Positions 8,988 to 19,300 of a DNA stretch of 64,000 bases are shown in pieces. The translations under genes were made by a program, and so were the position numbers. This stretch comes from an uncultured Oligoflexia bacterium (GTDB taxonomy: Bacteria; Bdellovibrionota; Bacteriovoracia; Bacteriovoracales; Bacteriovoracaceae), in the NCBI GenBank assembly GCA_937120495.1, contig CAKZJW010000139.1:18538-82537 (forward strand), written 5' to 3'. The notes under the pieces were generated by a model that was not told the DNA's origin, ran no database searches, and was given only the letters and a program-made list of their open reading frames with translations. The first letter of the stretch is position 1; each line of letters starts with the position of its first letter.

Positions 8988-11549
8988 ATGGAAAAATATC
9001 TCGTTATCGTCGAGTCCCCAACTAAAGCAAAAACAATTCGAAAGTTCTTACCAAAGAACTATATAGTAGAGGCCAGTATGGGTCACGTTCGTGATTTACC
9101 TCAGTCTGCTACGGATATTCCTAAAGATCTTAAGAAAGAAGAATGGACAAAGCTTGGTGTAAATACCGAGAAAAACTTTGAACCTCTCTATATTGTACCA
9201 AAGGGTAAATCTAAGATTGTAAGAGAACTCAAAAAGAAATTAAAAGAATGCTCTGGTGTATATCTTGCGACCGATGAAGACCGTGAGGGAGAGAGTATTT
9301 CGTTTCATTTAATGGAACTTTTAAAACCAAAGGTTCCTGTTAAGCGAATGGTATTCCATGAGATTACAAAAAAAGCCATCCTAGCTGCACTTGAAGATAC
9401 AAGAGAGCTTGATGTTAAGCTTGTAAAAGCACAAGAGGCCAGAAGGATTCTTGATAGACTTTATGGATATACTTTATCTCCACTTATTTGGAAAAAAATC
9501 GCTTACGGACTTTCTGCTGGACGTGTTCAGTCGACAGGTCTTCGCTTTATTGTTGAAAGAGAAAGAGAGAGAATGCGTTTTGTTCGCTCTGAGTACTGGG
9601 ATATAAAAGCAAATCTTTTTGTCACAAATAAAGATAAAGATCTATTCGAAGCAAAGCTTACAAGTGTTGGCGGTAAGAAGATCGCTAAAGGTAGTGACTT
9701 TGAAGCTGAAACAGGAAAACTGATTCGCGATGTAGAACATTTAAAAAGTGAGCAGACAAAAAAATTAGCTAAAGCTCTAGAAAATACTGAGTGGAAAGTG
9801 ACTTCGATCGAAGAGAAGCAATCGACAATGAATGTTTCAAAACCTTTTATCACTTCATCTTTACAGATGGAGGGGATTAGAAAATTAGGTCTTTCGGCTA
9901 AGAACACTATGAGAATGGCCCAAAGATTATATGAGGAAGGTTTAATTACATATATGAGAACCGATTCACCAAACCTTTCAAATGAAGCAATTGAAGGTGC
10001 GAGACAATCTGTTGAGAAATTATATGGAAAAGATTATCTTTCGGATAAGCCAAGACAATTTGCTGCAAAATCAAAAGGTGCTCAAGAAGCCCATGAGGCA
10101 ATTCGTCCCGCTGGTAGTGAATTTAAGCACCCAGATGAAATTGATTTTAAAGAACCAAAAGAGAAAGCTTTATATGAATTGATTTGGAAAAGAACACTTG
10201 CAAGTCAGATGAAAGAAGCTAAAAAAATGAATATGGCCATAAAGATTCAGGCCGATGATTGCGAGTTTACTGCAAATGGATCACGTATAACATTCCCAGG
10301 ATTCTTAAGAGTCTATGTTGAGGGAAGTGATGATCCAGATCAAGCTCTTGATAATAAGGAAATCATTCTTCCAAAATTATCTGAGGGTGACATCATCAAG
10401 CAAGATGAAGTTAATGCAAACTTTCACGAAACAAAACCTCCTGCTAGATTTACCGAGGCAAGTCTCGTTCAAAGACTAGAAAAAGAGGGCGTTGGTCGTC
10501 CATCAACTTATGCATCAATTATTTCAACAATCCAAGATCGTGGTTATGTAAGAAAAGAGGGATCGGCATTGATTCCAAGCTTTACAGGTATGGCCGTGTG
10601 TCAGCTTCTTGAAAAATATTTTTCTCATTTAGTTGATTATGGTTTTACAAGTTCTATGGAAGAGAGCCTAGATGGTATTGCTGATGGATCAGTTCAGTTT
10701 CTTGAATATATGAAAAGTTTCTATAGCGGTGCTAAGGGACTTAAAAAAACAGTTGAAAAACAAGGCGAAAAAATTAAGCCTGAAGAGTCGCGTACAATTC
10801 ATCTTGAAGGTGAGTATGGGGCTGTAGAAATAAAAGTTGGGCGATTTGGTCCTTACGTTATTAGTCCTGCCAGTGGTGATACTAAAGCGGAGGAAGTTCA
10901 TGCTTCTATTCCTGAAGATATAGCTCCGGCAGATCTAAAGCCAAGTGATATTGATGACCTTATTGAACTTAGTAAACGCGGACCAGTTCCAATTGGAGAG
11001 CATCCAAACTTTGATAACCAGCCTATTTACGTTCTGGTTGGAAGATATGGACCATACTTTCAGTTAGGGGAAGCTACTGAGGAGAATCCAAAGCCAAGAA
11101 GAGCTTCACTGCCAAAAGGTATGAACCCAAAGCAGGCGGACGTAGATCTCGCTATAAAGCTTTTAAACTTACCGAGGGAACTTGGTGAGCATCCTGAGAC
11201 TAAAAAGCCTATACTGGCCAATGTTGGACGATTTGGACCATATATTATGCATGACGGAGACTTTAGATCGCTTAAAAAAGACGATGACTTATATACAGTT
11301 AAGCTAGATAGAGCACTTGAGCTTCTGAATGAGCCAAGAGGATCTCGTGGAGCTAAGAATATTAAGGACTTTGGTAGAATCGAAGAGCTTAAGAAGAAAG
11401 TTGGAATCTATGATGGAAAATATGGTGTGTATTTGAAGGCCGGAACAAAAAATATTGGACTGCCCGATGATTATAAGACAGTGGAGAAAGCAGTTAAGCT
11501 TACTGAGAAGCAAGCTATTGAAATTGTTAAAAAGGCATTTAAAAAATAA
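8988..11549 (+). CDS. topA: DNA topoisomerase I
   Basis: Type IA topoisomerase that relaxes negative supercoils. The TOPRIM domain is at residues 1-150 (VIVESPTKAKTI at the start, TDEDREGE near 100). The active-site Tyr is at about residue 321 in LITYMRTDSPNLS. There are no C-terminal zinc ribbons: the tail has four copies of the TopoI C-terminal repeat, seen as GRFGPY/GRYGPY/GRFGPY/GKYGVY at about residues 617, 684, 747 and 808. This zinc-free layout is known from several phyla. At 853 residues it is normal in length. Confidence 0.97.
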   Translation: MEKYLVIVESPTKAKTIRKFLPKNYIVEASMGHVRDLPQSATDIPKDLKKEEWTKLGVNTEKNFEPLYIVPKGKSKIVRELKKKLKECSGVYLATDEDREGESISFHLMELLKPKVPVKRMVFHEITKKAILAALEDTRELDVKLVKAQEARRILDRLYGYTLSPLIWKKIAYGLSAGRVQSTGLRFIVERERERMRFVRSEYWDIKANLFVTNKDKDLFEAKLTSVGGKKIAKGSDFEAETGKLIRDVEHLKSEQTKKLAKALENTEWKVTSIEEKQSTMNVSKPFITSSLQMEGIRKLGLSAKNTMRMAQRLYEEGLITYMRTDSPNLSNEAIEGARQSVEKLYGKDYLSDKPRQFAAKSKGAQEAHEAIRPAGSEFKHPDEIDFKEPKEKALYELIWKRTLASQMKEAKKMNMAIKIQADDCEFTANGSRITFPGFLRVYVEGSDDPDQALDNKEIILPKLSEGDIIKQDEVNANFHETKPPARFTEASLVQRLEKEGVGRPSTYASIISTIQDRGYVRKEGSALIPSFTGMAVCQLLEKYFSHLVDYGFTSSMEESLDGIADGSVQFLEYMKSFYSGAKGLKKTVEKQGEKIKPEESRTIHLEGEYGAVEIKVGRFGPYVISPASGDTKAEEVHASIPEDIAPADLKPSDIDDLIELSKRGPVPIGEHPNFDNQPIYVLVGRYGPYFQLGEATEENPKPRRASLPKGMNPKQADVDLAIKLLNLPRELGEHPETKKPILANVGRFGPYIMHDGDFRSLKKDDDLYTVKLDRALELLNEPRGSRGAKNIKDFGRIEELKKKVGIYDGKYGVYLKAGTKNIGLPDDYKTVEKAVKLTEKQAIEIVKKAFKK

Positions 11550-11573
11550 CAACACGCATTGTATGAGAATTTA

Positions 11574-11602
11574 TTGACTTATTCTGAATAAGGTACTAAA
11601 TT
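11574..11602 (+). promoter_or_regulatory. Sigma-70-type promoter of rpmE2
   Basis: TTGACT (11574-11579), a 17-nt spacer and TAAATT (11597-11602) lie upstream of the L31 gene, leaving a leader of about 60 nt. Confidence 0.5.
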
Positions 11603-11666
11603 TCTTAAACATTTTTATACGAATTAATAATCTATTGTATATGAGCAATAAAAATAGGATTTAAAT

Positions 11667-11912
11667 ATGAGAAAAGACATTCACCCAGAGTACAGAGACG
11701 TTTTATTCCACGACATTTCAGTTGATTTTAAAGTAGTTGTTGGTTCAACAGTTACAACTAAAGATACAATTGAGCACGAAGGAAAAACACTTCCATATTA
11801 CAAAGTTGATATTTCTTCAGCTTCTCACCCTTTCTATACTGGAACTCAAAGAGTTCTTGATACTGAAGGAAGAGTTGATAAATTCAATAAAAAATTCAGA
11901 AGAGGAAAGTAA
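11667..11912 (+). CDS. rpmE2: 50S ribosomal protein L31 type B
   Basis: 81-residue large-subunit ribosomal protein. It opens [16 protein letters not shown] and has the [13 protein letters not shown] core typical of the type B form. It lacks the CxxC zinc motif of type A L31, so it is the zinc-independent form. It is monocistronic: its own promoter lies upstream and a strong terminator follows. The ribosome site TAGGA at 11655-11659 is well placed. Confidence 0.97.
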   Translation: MRKDIHPEYRDVLFHDISVDFKVVVGSTVTTKDTIEHEGKTLPYYKVDISSASHPFYTGTQRVLDTEGRVDKFNKKFRRGK

Positions 11913-11941
11913 TCTTAATTACATTCTAAATATAAAGAAAG

Positions 11942-11966
11942 GGACTCATTTGAGTCCTTTTTTTTT
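11942..11966 (+). terminator. Intrinsic terminator after rpmE2
   Basis: A perfect GGACTC / GAGTCC stem with an ATTT loop is followed by nine T residues (11958-11966). Confidence 0.93.
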
Positions 11967-12036
11967 AGTTAAATTCACCTCTGCGTTGTTGTTTCTCTTC
12001 TTTTATTGAGCAATAATATAGCTAAGGGGTGTAATC

Positions 12037-13008
12037 GTGAAATCAACAGTATTCTTATTTATAATTATTTTAGCACTTGAAGTTTCGGCAGCGAAAAGCT
12101 CAAACATTCCAGGAATGGCCACAAGGATTCTACAAGCCCAGCAATCTATTAAGGAAAAAAGACATCAATGTCACGACTCAAACTCATTACCAAAACTAGA
12201 AGAAAATAAAACATCTACAGTTAATACAGATTATTTTAATGCTCAAATAACATGTGAGTTTCAGTGCCGAAATAATAAGACGGTAAGTGAAAGTATTAAA
12301 GATGTATTTGAGCCAAAAAAATTATCTCTTTATGAAGGTGACGGGTCATCTAATGAAAAAATTATGTGGAGGTCTTTAGGGATAACTCTTAGCACTTGGT
12401 CTCAAGAACTTTGTTTGAATAAAGCGCAAAAAAAATGTTCAAGCCTAAAAAATGTTGAAAAAATTTCTGTTAAAAAAATTAAATCTGGAAATTGGTCTTT
12501 TGATGGAAAGCTAAAATGTTCGAGTTCAAAAACTGTTTATTCTCCTTTTGATAGTCAGTTTAAATTAGATAACCAAGGCCTGTCAGCTTACAATCCTTTT
12601 GAAATGAAATTTAATCAATTCGAAAGTAAGACAATTAAAACTGTAAATAACTTAAGTGAATATATTGGATCTCGCTATACTGAAAAAGAAGTAGAGAAGT
12701 GGATCGATGCAAAAAGCTGCTCTAAAGCAATAAAAGTAAAAGCGTGCTTTGGAGATTGTGTTTGGGAGGAAGGAGCTGATAAAAATTGGCGTGAAACTCT
12801 AAGCACAAGTGAACCACTTGGGACTGATGAGTATAGTATTTGTGTCGATAAAATATTGACTAAAAATTCTTTCAAGGGGCTCTCTAAAGAGGTTGTTCAA
12901 GTCAAATGTGAAAAAATAGCTTGGGAATTGATTCGTAAACTCGAATTTTCTGGTGCAAGTTGTGCTGCGACTAGAGCTGACTATGATTGTTCTGCTTTAG
13001 TTGATTAA
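12037..13008 (+). CDS. Cysteine-rich exported protein, unknown function
   Basis: A 323-residue protein with a signal peptide (about residues 1-18). The GTG start is supported by AAGGGG at 12024-12029, seven nt upstream. I do not recognise the family. The mature part has many Cys residues spread along its length (for example TCEFQCRN, CLNKAQKKCSS, SCSKAIKVKACFGDC, and one very near the C-terminus), so a disulphide-bonded periplasmic or surface domain is likely. No catalytic motif is visible. It appears to be a single-gene unit. Confidence 0.7.
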   Translation: MKSTVFLFIIILALEVSAAKSSNIPGMATRILQAQQSIKEKRHQCHDSNSLPKLEENKTSTVNTDYFNAQITCEFQCRNNKTVSESIKDVFEPKKLSLYEGDGSSNEKIMWRSLGITLSTWSQELCLNKAQKKCSSLKNVEKISVKKIKSGNWSFDGKLKCSSSKTVYSPFDSQFKLDNQGLSAYNPFEMKFNQFESKTIKTVNNLSEYIGSRYTEKEVEKWIDAKSCSKAIKVKACFGDCVWEEGADKNWRETLSTSEPLGTDEYSICVDKILTKNSFKGLSKEVVQVKCEKIAWELIRKLEFSGASCAATRADYDCSALVD

Positions 13009-13049
13009 GGTCTGGCAAATAGTAACGTTTGATTTTTCTTTCATTTAAC

Positions 13050-13391
13050 TTAGTTGTCAGTATATCCCGTTAAGTGTTCAGCTTTAACATCAGAATACAA
13101 AGTATCGTCAGGTAAAACGACTTGTTCAAAGTTATTTTTCTTTATTTTAATCAATGCTCTAGAAATAATCATATTGAACATAAAAAAGAGAATTGCGAGA
13201 CTAGACATTCCTAAAGCATTGTACTCTAGTGTCGTTAGTCCATTGCTTACTCTGGAATTGGATATAGTGACTAAAAAGATGCAGACTGTAATGAATATGA
13301 AAATTAGAGCGAGAATATTTAAAACCCTCTTAACTATTATGAGAGTATCCACTTTTTTTTGCGCGGAACTATAATTACTAATTTTATTCAT
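13050..13391 (-). CDS. Two-helix membrane protein, unknown function
   Basis: 113 residues with two predicted membrane helices (about residues 22-46 and 60-83) and short charged termini. AGGA six nt before ATG 13391 supports the start and strand over the antisense frame. No family recognised. Confidence 0.6.
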   Translation of the reverse strand: MNKISNYSSAQKKVDTLIIVKRVLNILALIFIFITVCIFLVTISNSRVSNGLTTLEYNALGMSSLAILFFMFNMIISRALIKIKKNNFEQVVLPDDTLYSDVKAEHLTGYTDN

Positions 13392-13454
13392 TCATAATCC
13401 TGATGCTTAATAATTTTATATGAATTCAAGCCATTTGTATTTTGGTCGTAAAGA

Positions 13455-13850
13455 TTAGTTTGATCCACATTCTGTTGATTCACAACGACCGTGTCTAACT
13501 TTGATATTTCGGATATGAGCAATAATCAATAAGATTGAACCAGTAATTGTAAGACCGTGCTCAATTACTTCACCGTAGTCATGGCCAAAGAAAAGAGCAA
13601 CTACAATAAATGTTACTCCAGCTAGGGCAAAGGCTACAATATCCTTATGTCCATGACGTCTACAATGAGGATATACGGCCATCAAAACCGAAGAGATTAC
13701 CATAACTCCAAAGATTTGATGAAATAGCTCATTATGAAATAGAGAAGCTCTAAGTGTTGGAAATAATATGATTATTACTGGAGTAATTAGGCAATGCACT
13801 AAGCAAAGGCCAGAGAGGCATATCCCAAATTTATCCAATAATCTATTCAT
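13455..13850 (-). CDS. MerC-domain membrane protein
   Basis: Small inner-membrane protein of the MerC family (mercury-transport-like, common in marine bacteria without a mer operon). Four membrane helices are visible. The first holds the paired Cys of FGICLSGLCLVHCLITP, the family hallmark, and a PHCRRHGHKD loop joins helices two and three. A further Cys pair lies at the C-terminus (CESTECGSN). I chose ATG 13850; a TTG at 13871 would add seven residues. No merA, merR or merT lies nearby, so a metal or housekeeping role is more likely than mercury detoxification. Confidence 0.8.
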   Translation of the reverse strand: MNRLLDKFGICLSGLCLVHCLITPVIIILFPTLRASLFHNELFHQIFGVMVISSVLMAVYPHCRRHGHKDIVAFALAGVTFIVVALFFGHDYGEVIEHGLTITGSILLIIAHIRNIKVRHGRCESTECGSN

Positions 13851-13927
13851 TTCGCAGTTATACACACTCAAAGATAAATTTGCATCAAAAACCTTAATTT
13901 CTAGTCAATTTTACCGAAAAGCTACTG

Positions 13928-16102
13928 ATGATGAAAAATAATAAATATATGTATCTCTTTTCAATTTTATCCCTCTTTGCCTTTGGAGGTTTGATCAGTT
14001 TTGTTGATTTGCCTGATAAGTCTAGGACAATTTCCTCTGTGGAAGTACTGGAGCCAGCTGAGTCTGGAATTCTTTGTGCTGATGAAATGGAAAGAATAGA
14101 GGTTGGGGATAAATGGCAATCAGACAAAGGGACTCAAGATGCAATTGAGAGCGCTTTTAAAGTTTGTTTAGCTGAGTATATAAAAATAAAGACTGTGAGT
14201 CCCGAAGGGAATGAGCACAAAGCAGTTGAATTTTTTGAACAAATTTTTCAGAGATTTGATTATCCTTATAAAAAATTTGAAGTTGAGGACTTAACAGGAG
14301 TTGGGCAGACGAGACAAAATATCGTTGCAACTTTACCTCACGATCTATCAAACTCTTATGATTGGAGCAAAAAGCAGGAAGTAGAGTCTGTTATTTTATT
14401 AAATCATATGGATGTTGTTGATGCGAATGAGAGTCAGTGGGAAAGTCCTGATCTTGTTTGGAGTGGGAAGATAGCACCAAGTGAATCTGAGCCAGATAAA
14501 AATTTTATTTGGGGAAGAGGAGCTTTAGACATGAAATCGATAGCTATATCTGAGCTTTTCTCAATGCATATTCTTAGGCTTAAAGGAAAAATGCTCAGCA
14601 GAGATGTTCACTTTTTGGCTGTTGCTGATGAGGAACAGTCTGGTTCTGGAGCGATCGGAGCAATTCGAAAAATGCCAGAGGGTAAAGAACTTCACGCACT
14701 AACAAATGCCGCTTTAATTCTAAATGAAGGTGGTGGAGCTATTTCTGGAACACCAAATCCAAAGTGGAATTTGTTTTTAGTTGCAGTAGAAGAAAAGGGT
14801 GGAGCTTGGATGGATATTACTCATTCAACGCCACAAGATCTTTTGTTAGATTTAAACAGATCTAAAATTTTAGATGTAAAAGATTATTTAAATAAGAAAA
14901 GAAAAGAAAGAATATACACTGGGCATGGGTGTAAAATTGAAGAGATCTTCACTCCGAAATCTAAAGTTAATGTTGTAGCTTCAAAAATAATCATTACATT
15001 TGATTGTGATAGAACAGATAAAGACTATAGCGATTTCTTTGAAATGGTTTTTGCTAAAAAGTTTAAAAGTGTAACTGTAGAAACAAAAGCAGAGGGAAGA
15101 AAACAAATCGTAACAATTCAAACAGGTTCTTCTTCTCATGGTTCTTTAGGAATTAATGAATCGGCACTTGATGCAGTTGCAGTTGGTTTTCATAAAATGG
15201 GACTCGTTAGTTTAAAAAGAAAAGTACGAACACCAAAGTTTTTTAAATACGTAAGAACAAAAGCGACAAAAGTCTTTGTTAAAGCGCTTGCAAAAAGTAT
15301 GTTTGTTCTTCAACTTGTTAAGGGACTTCAGTGGATTCCATTTGTTAAAAACCTTGTTCTTTCTTCGATTGAAGATGAATTTGGTGTAGATGGATTATTT
15401 AAAACAACTTGTCAGTTCTCAGCACTAAATTATAAAAATAATAAAGCTTCAGCTCTTGTAGATTGTAGACTTATCCATACAGCAAAGAAGTTTCCTCACT
15501 CTCATGATCACTCTGGAGAGTTTAGAAAAGAGCTCCTTAGCTTAATCAAAGATCCTGATCTTGGTATCAGAATCATGGATGGGTGGAATGTTTCGCAAAG
15601 TGATGCAAAGTCTAAGGACTTTAAGAAATTGCAAGCGAGTTTAGAAAAGCTAGGGAAAGAAACAGGAAGTAATAAGAAAGTAATGATACTTCCATATTTA
15701 TTCCCTGCTGGATCGGATTCAACATGGTTTAGAAACCCTTGGTCAGCTGGAGTTTCAAATGTAGAACCTATTCCAAGTTATGGTTTTTTTCCTGCATTCA
15801 TTACACCAGAACTACTAGCAAGTTTTCATGGATCAAATGAAAGATTTCCAGTCGAGCAGATCCATGGAACGATTACAAGATATGAGGCAGTTGTTGACTC
15901 ATTAACAAAGGCCGATAAAGGTTGGATTAAGCGTTTCTTAGAAAGAAGACGTGCTCGTAGAGAGCAAAGAGATCACGACCGAGAAAGCGATGATTCGACA
16001 AAGAGTGAAAGACCTACAAAGGCCGAAAGAAGAGATGCAAAAAAGGAGTCTAAAGACAGGCTTCGTGATTACAATCAAGAAATGTTTAAACCAAAAAATT
16101 AA
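13928..16102 (+). CDS. Membrane-anchored M20-family metallopeptidase
   Basis: Two-zinc peptidase or amidohydrolase of the M20 family. Metal ligands are visible in order: NHMDVVDA (His about 160), GRGALDMKS (Asp about 201), ADEEQSGSGA (Glu pair about 234) and a late FHGSNERFPVEQ segment carrying the C-terminal His. The N-terminus is a membrane anchor or uncleaved signal (residues 5-27). At 724 residues it is far longer than usual M20 enzymes: there is a hydrophobic/basic insert at about residues 435-480 and a highly charged C-terminal tail of about 60 residues rich in Arg, Lys, Asp and Glu. The substrate is unknown. Confidence 0.85.
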   Translation: MMKNNKYMYLFSILSLFAFGGLISFVDLPDKSRTISSVEVLEPAESGILCADEMERIEVGDKWQSDKGTQDAIESAFKVCLAEYIKIKTVSPEGNEHKAVEFFEQIFQRFDYPYKKFEVEDLTGVGQTRQNIVATLPHDLSNSYDWSKKQEVESVILLNHMDVVDANESQWESPDLVWSGKIAPSESEPDKNFIWGRGALDMKSIAISELFSMHILRLKGKMLSRDVHFLAVADEEQSGSGAIGAIRKMPEGKELHALTNAALILNEGGGAISGTPNPKWNLFLVAVEEKGGAWMDITHSTPQDLLLDLNRSKILDVKDYLNKKRKERIYTGHGCKIEEIFTPKSKVNVVASKIIITFDCDRTDKDYSDFFEMVFAKKFKSVTVETKAEGRKQIVTIQTGSSSHGSLGINESALDAVAVGFHKMGLVSLKRKVRTPKFFKYVRTKATKVFVKALAKSMFVLQLVKGLQWIPFVKNLVLSSIEDEFGVDGLFKTTCQFSALNYKNNKASALVDCRLIHTAKKFPHSHDHSGEFRKELLSLIKDPDLGIRIMDGWNVSQSDAKSKDFKKLQASLEKLGKETGSNKKVMILPYLFPAGSDSTWFRNPWSAGVSNVEPIPSYGFFPAFITPELLASFHGSNERFPVEQIHGTITRYEAVVDSLTKADKGWIKRFLERRRARREQRDHDRESDDSTKSERPTKAERRDAKKESKDRLRDYNQEMFKPKN

Positions 16103-16107
16103 TATAT

Positions 16108-16145
16108 ACTCTTGAGGATTACTAAAGTCTTCAAGAGTTATTTTT
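16108..16145 (+). terminator. Intrinsic terminator after the M20 gene
   Basis: An 11-bp stem ACTCTTGAGGA / TCTTCAAGAGT (one G-T pair) with a 9-nt loop is followed by TTATTTTT. Confidence 0.75.
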
Positions 16146-16184
16146 CCTACCTAAAATCAATCAAAAATGAACTAAATACATGGG

Positions 16185-16201
16185 TGTCAAAAACATTGAC
16201 A
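16185..16201 (+). promoter_or_regulatory. Dyad upstream of the sigma-54 promoter
   Basis: Perfect inverted repeat TGTCAA-N5-TTGACA, about 60 nt upstream of the -24 element. The position and symmetry fit a binding site for a sigma-54 activator. The TTGACA half could also be read as a -35 box, but no matching -10 lies at the right distance. Confidence 0.4.
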
Positions 16202-16234
16202 GTGTAAAAAAACGTTCAATTTCTTCAGTGTAAA
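16200..16234 (+). repeat. Two CAGTGTAAA direct repeats
   Basis: CAGTGTAAA occurs at 16200-16208 and again at 16226-16234, 26 nt apart, between the dyad and the sigma-54 promoter. Possible operator half-sites. Confidence 0.4.
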
Positions 16235-16257
16235 TTAGTGAAATATAGTTCTTTCTT

Positions 16258-16273
16258 TGGCACATATATTGCT
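16258..16273 (+). promoter_or_regulatory. Sigma-54 (-24/-12) promoter
   Basis: TGGCAC-A-TATA-TTGCT matches the RpoN consensus TGGCACG-N4-TTGCW at all positions but one, with GG and GC exactly 12 nt apart. The predicted start near 16284 leaves a leader of about 24 nt before the GGAG ribosome site and ATG 16308. Confidence 0.8.
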
Positions 16274-16307
16274 TCTATATATATACTAATTTGTCTTTGG
16301 AGATAAT

Positions 16308-19300
16308 ATGTCAAAAGTTTTTACACTTTTAATTCTAACACTACTTTTTTCAAACTCGTTGTTTGCAGTTTGTTTAACACAAGAAGATGGTGAGTTTGAA
16401 GGTTGTATTCCAACAAAAAGTTCAAAGGCTGACAAGTGGTGTTCTAAACGCTATGGGAAAGATTTTATCTCATTTTATACAACGGACACATGTTCTAAAG
16501 AAATAGCTTTTGGTTATAGAGATCAAGAATATAAGGCAAGTAAAAGAGAAAAGAATAAAGTTGTTGAAGCAAGTTGTATGTATTACGAAGATGGGGTTAA
16601 GAATTCTTGTGAACTATATAACTATGAGCCAGCAACAAAGTATTGTTTAGAGAGGTTTGGTGGTAAGTTTTTGGCTTTTATACCAAGTAAGACTTGTTCT
16701 TTATCTAAAGCATCTGCTCTTAGAGGTGAAGTAAATTCAAAAAGATTAGTTAAAGGACTAGCTTCATCAATTGAAGAGGCAGAAGCATTAATGACAATGC
16801 TTGATAAACAAGGTGTAAATTCATCTCTTGGTGGTGGATTCTACCATAAAGAGCTTGAAGTTAACTATGAATTTTATACAAATAGTGTATTGACTCTTCT
16901 TGCAAAAATGAAAGGAATTAAAAATACTTTTGTTGATAATGGAAAAGCAAACGTAAAGATGACTGGAAAATATGTTCCTCATTACTTAAAGTATGCATTT
17001 AGATACTTAAGTATTCTTTCTAGAGTTTATAAGCTTTATGCATATGTAGCTCATAAAAACCATAATGTTTTAAAGACTTATTCATTTAAAAATTTTGAAG
17101 AGTTAAATTTAAAACTTAAGAAAAAGTACGGTCTAGAAATTTTGGCAAGAGTTAATTATAAAGTAATGACTGTTGATGAGGGGAAATATCTAGAATTTGC
17201 AATAGGTGAGCAAGATAAACAAACACTTGAATACATGGCAATGGAAAAGCCTAAGACAAAAGTGCAGTATGGAAAACTTGTACAATATCTTGGTGTTCGA
17301 GAAACGTTAACAAATCATTGGGCCGTGCAAAGACTTACAACATCTAAAATACCAAACCCAGCAGTTTCTGAGTGTGGAAAAGGCTTTCTATCTTTTAGAC
17401 CTGATAGAAATGGTTCTATGAGTAACTCAAAAGCAATGAGTGACCTTTGGGAATATGATGCTTTTTATAATAGCTATACAAAGCAGTGGGATAAGTTAGT
17501 TGATTCATCAAGAAAAGTTTCTCTATTAACTGATTCTTCTGCAGCTGAGATGAACTATTATGTAATGACAAAAGTAAAAGCTCTTAACTCTTATATGAGA
17601 AACGATATGTATAATTCACTTTCTTCAGACTCTGAATTCAGATCAAGAGCTAGTGAAGATGCACCAATAAGAGTATTGGCAGAGAACTACGCATGGGATG
17701 CATATAGTAATGATCATTTCTCTTCAATTGTTATGCCTAGTGATGGAATTTTGAAGAAAAATAATATCGCAAATAGAATAGCTGAAGATGCATATAGAGT
17801 AAGAGTAGAAGGTATTATCGATAATATTCAAGGAACGTTCCCATACGTAAGTAAAACTGGAATTAAAGGTATTAAAAGATATGTAGAAAGCTATATGAAC
17901 AAAGTTCATAAAGAAAGATTTATGCAATCTTTAAGAACAAAACTTGTAAGTAGCCTTTCTAATTACAATAACAAAACAAGCGTAAGAAGAAATAATAGAA
18001 AAGAAAAAGTAGATGCGACATTAGAAGTAGTAAAAAAGGCTGCTCAAGCTGCAAGAATACAAAAACAAATTGAAGATGAAAAAACACTATCTGGAATATT
18101 ACACCTAGACCCAGAGAACGTAGAAGAGCTGATGATGTTTTTTGAAAGAAAACTTGAAAAAAATTATGATGTTCAATTTGCTTTAGAGAATAACTCAAAG
18201 TGGGCAGAGGCCTTAAAAGGATTCTTTGCTGGAATCGCAAAGGACTTTAATAGTAAGTACCTTGTAGAAGTTGCTGGTAAATACCAATATAAAGGTTCTG
18301 CTGTAGAAAGAGCAAGAAAGCTTAGAGTAATTGCTAAAGAGCATGCGAAATCATTTTATAAAAAATACCCATTTAATATTCAAGGGTATATTCTTGATCA
18401 ATACAAGAATAGATATGTAATTAATCCAAAAGACAATACAAGAGTTCAGAAGAGGTATATGCCAGTTTTTAAAGATGGTATGCCAGCACCTTTAACTAAT
18501 TATGAAATGCAAAAAGAGCTTACTGAGCAAGAAAAGAAAGCTGTTATGGATTACGTGTCAAAGCTGAACGATGAGCAAAAAGATACATCTCCAAGTTCTT
18601 TATACACAGGAGTACCAAAGAATCTTAAAGCTGGTTGGAATGCAGATAAGATGTCTTCTGGAGAGCTCGCTATTCCAACATATATTGCTGAAACAGGACA
18701 TATCGTGTCACCTAAAGGTGTTGTCGGAAAAGTTAATAATGAGCTTCTTCGGTTAGTTAAAAATGCTGATGTTTTAAACAAGAAATCCGTTAAGAAACTT
18801 GAAAAAAATGCAAGCAAGATGTTGAACTATAAACGAGGAAAGACAATTTCTGAGTCTAAGAAAATACATCATATTAATAAATTTGTTTATAGAGTATTAG
18901 CGATTCTAAACCTTGATATGGTTGCTTATTCTAAGGGAATAAAAACGGATAGGTTTGCTTGGAGAAAAGACGACCAAGCATATCTTGCAATTAATAAAAC
19001 ATCTCAAGCATACCAAATGGCACCGATTCTAAGAAACGACTATAGCTGGGTTGAAACTTATAAAAAATATGTACCTTCTATGAAAACATCTAGAATGCAT
19101 ACGTATACAGAAAGAAAAAAAATGTCTCAGCCACTATTAACGAGAATTTCTCTTGCTGCCTATAATTCAAAAACAGGATACGTTGATACAAATAAAGCAA
19201 AAGAGATGATTAACTCTGTTATTGATGAAGGTATCAAAAATGCAGGTAGTAAGCTTTATAAGTTTTGTGTAGCAAACTTCTTAAACTATAAAAACGATCA

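Noticed and set aside
13054..13374. Plus-strand frame of 106 codons opposite the two-helix membrane protein
   Set aside because: It is antisense to a minus-strand gene with a proper AGGA site and two clean membrane helices; the plus frame has neither.
13455..13850. Mercury-resistance operon around the MerC-like gene
   Set aside because: No merR, merT, merP or merA nearby. An isolated MerC-domain gene is not a resistance operon.
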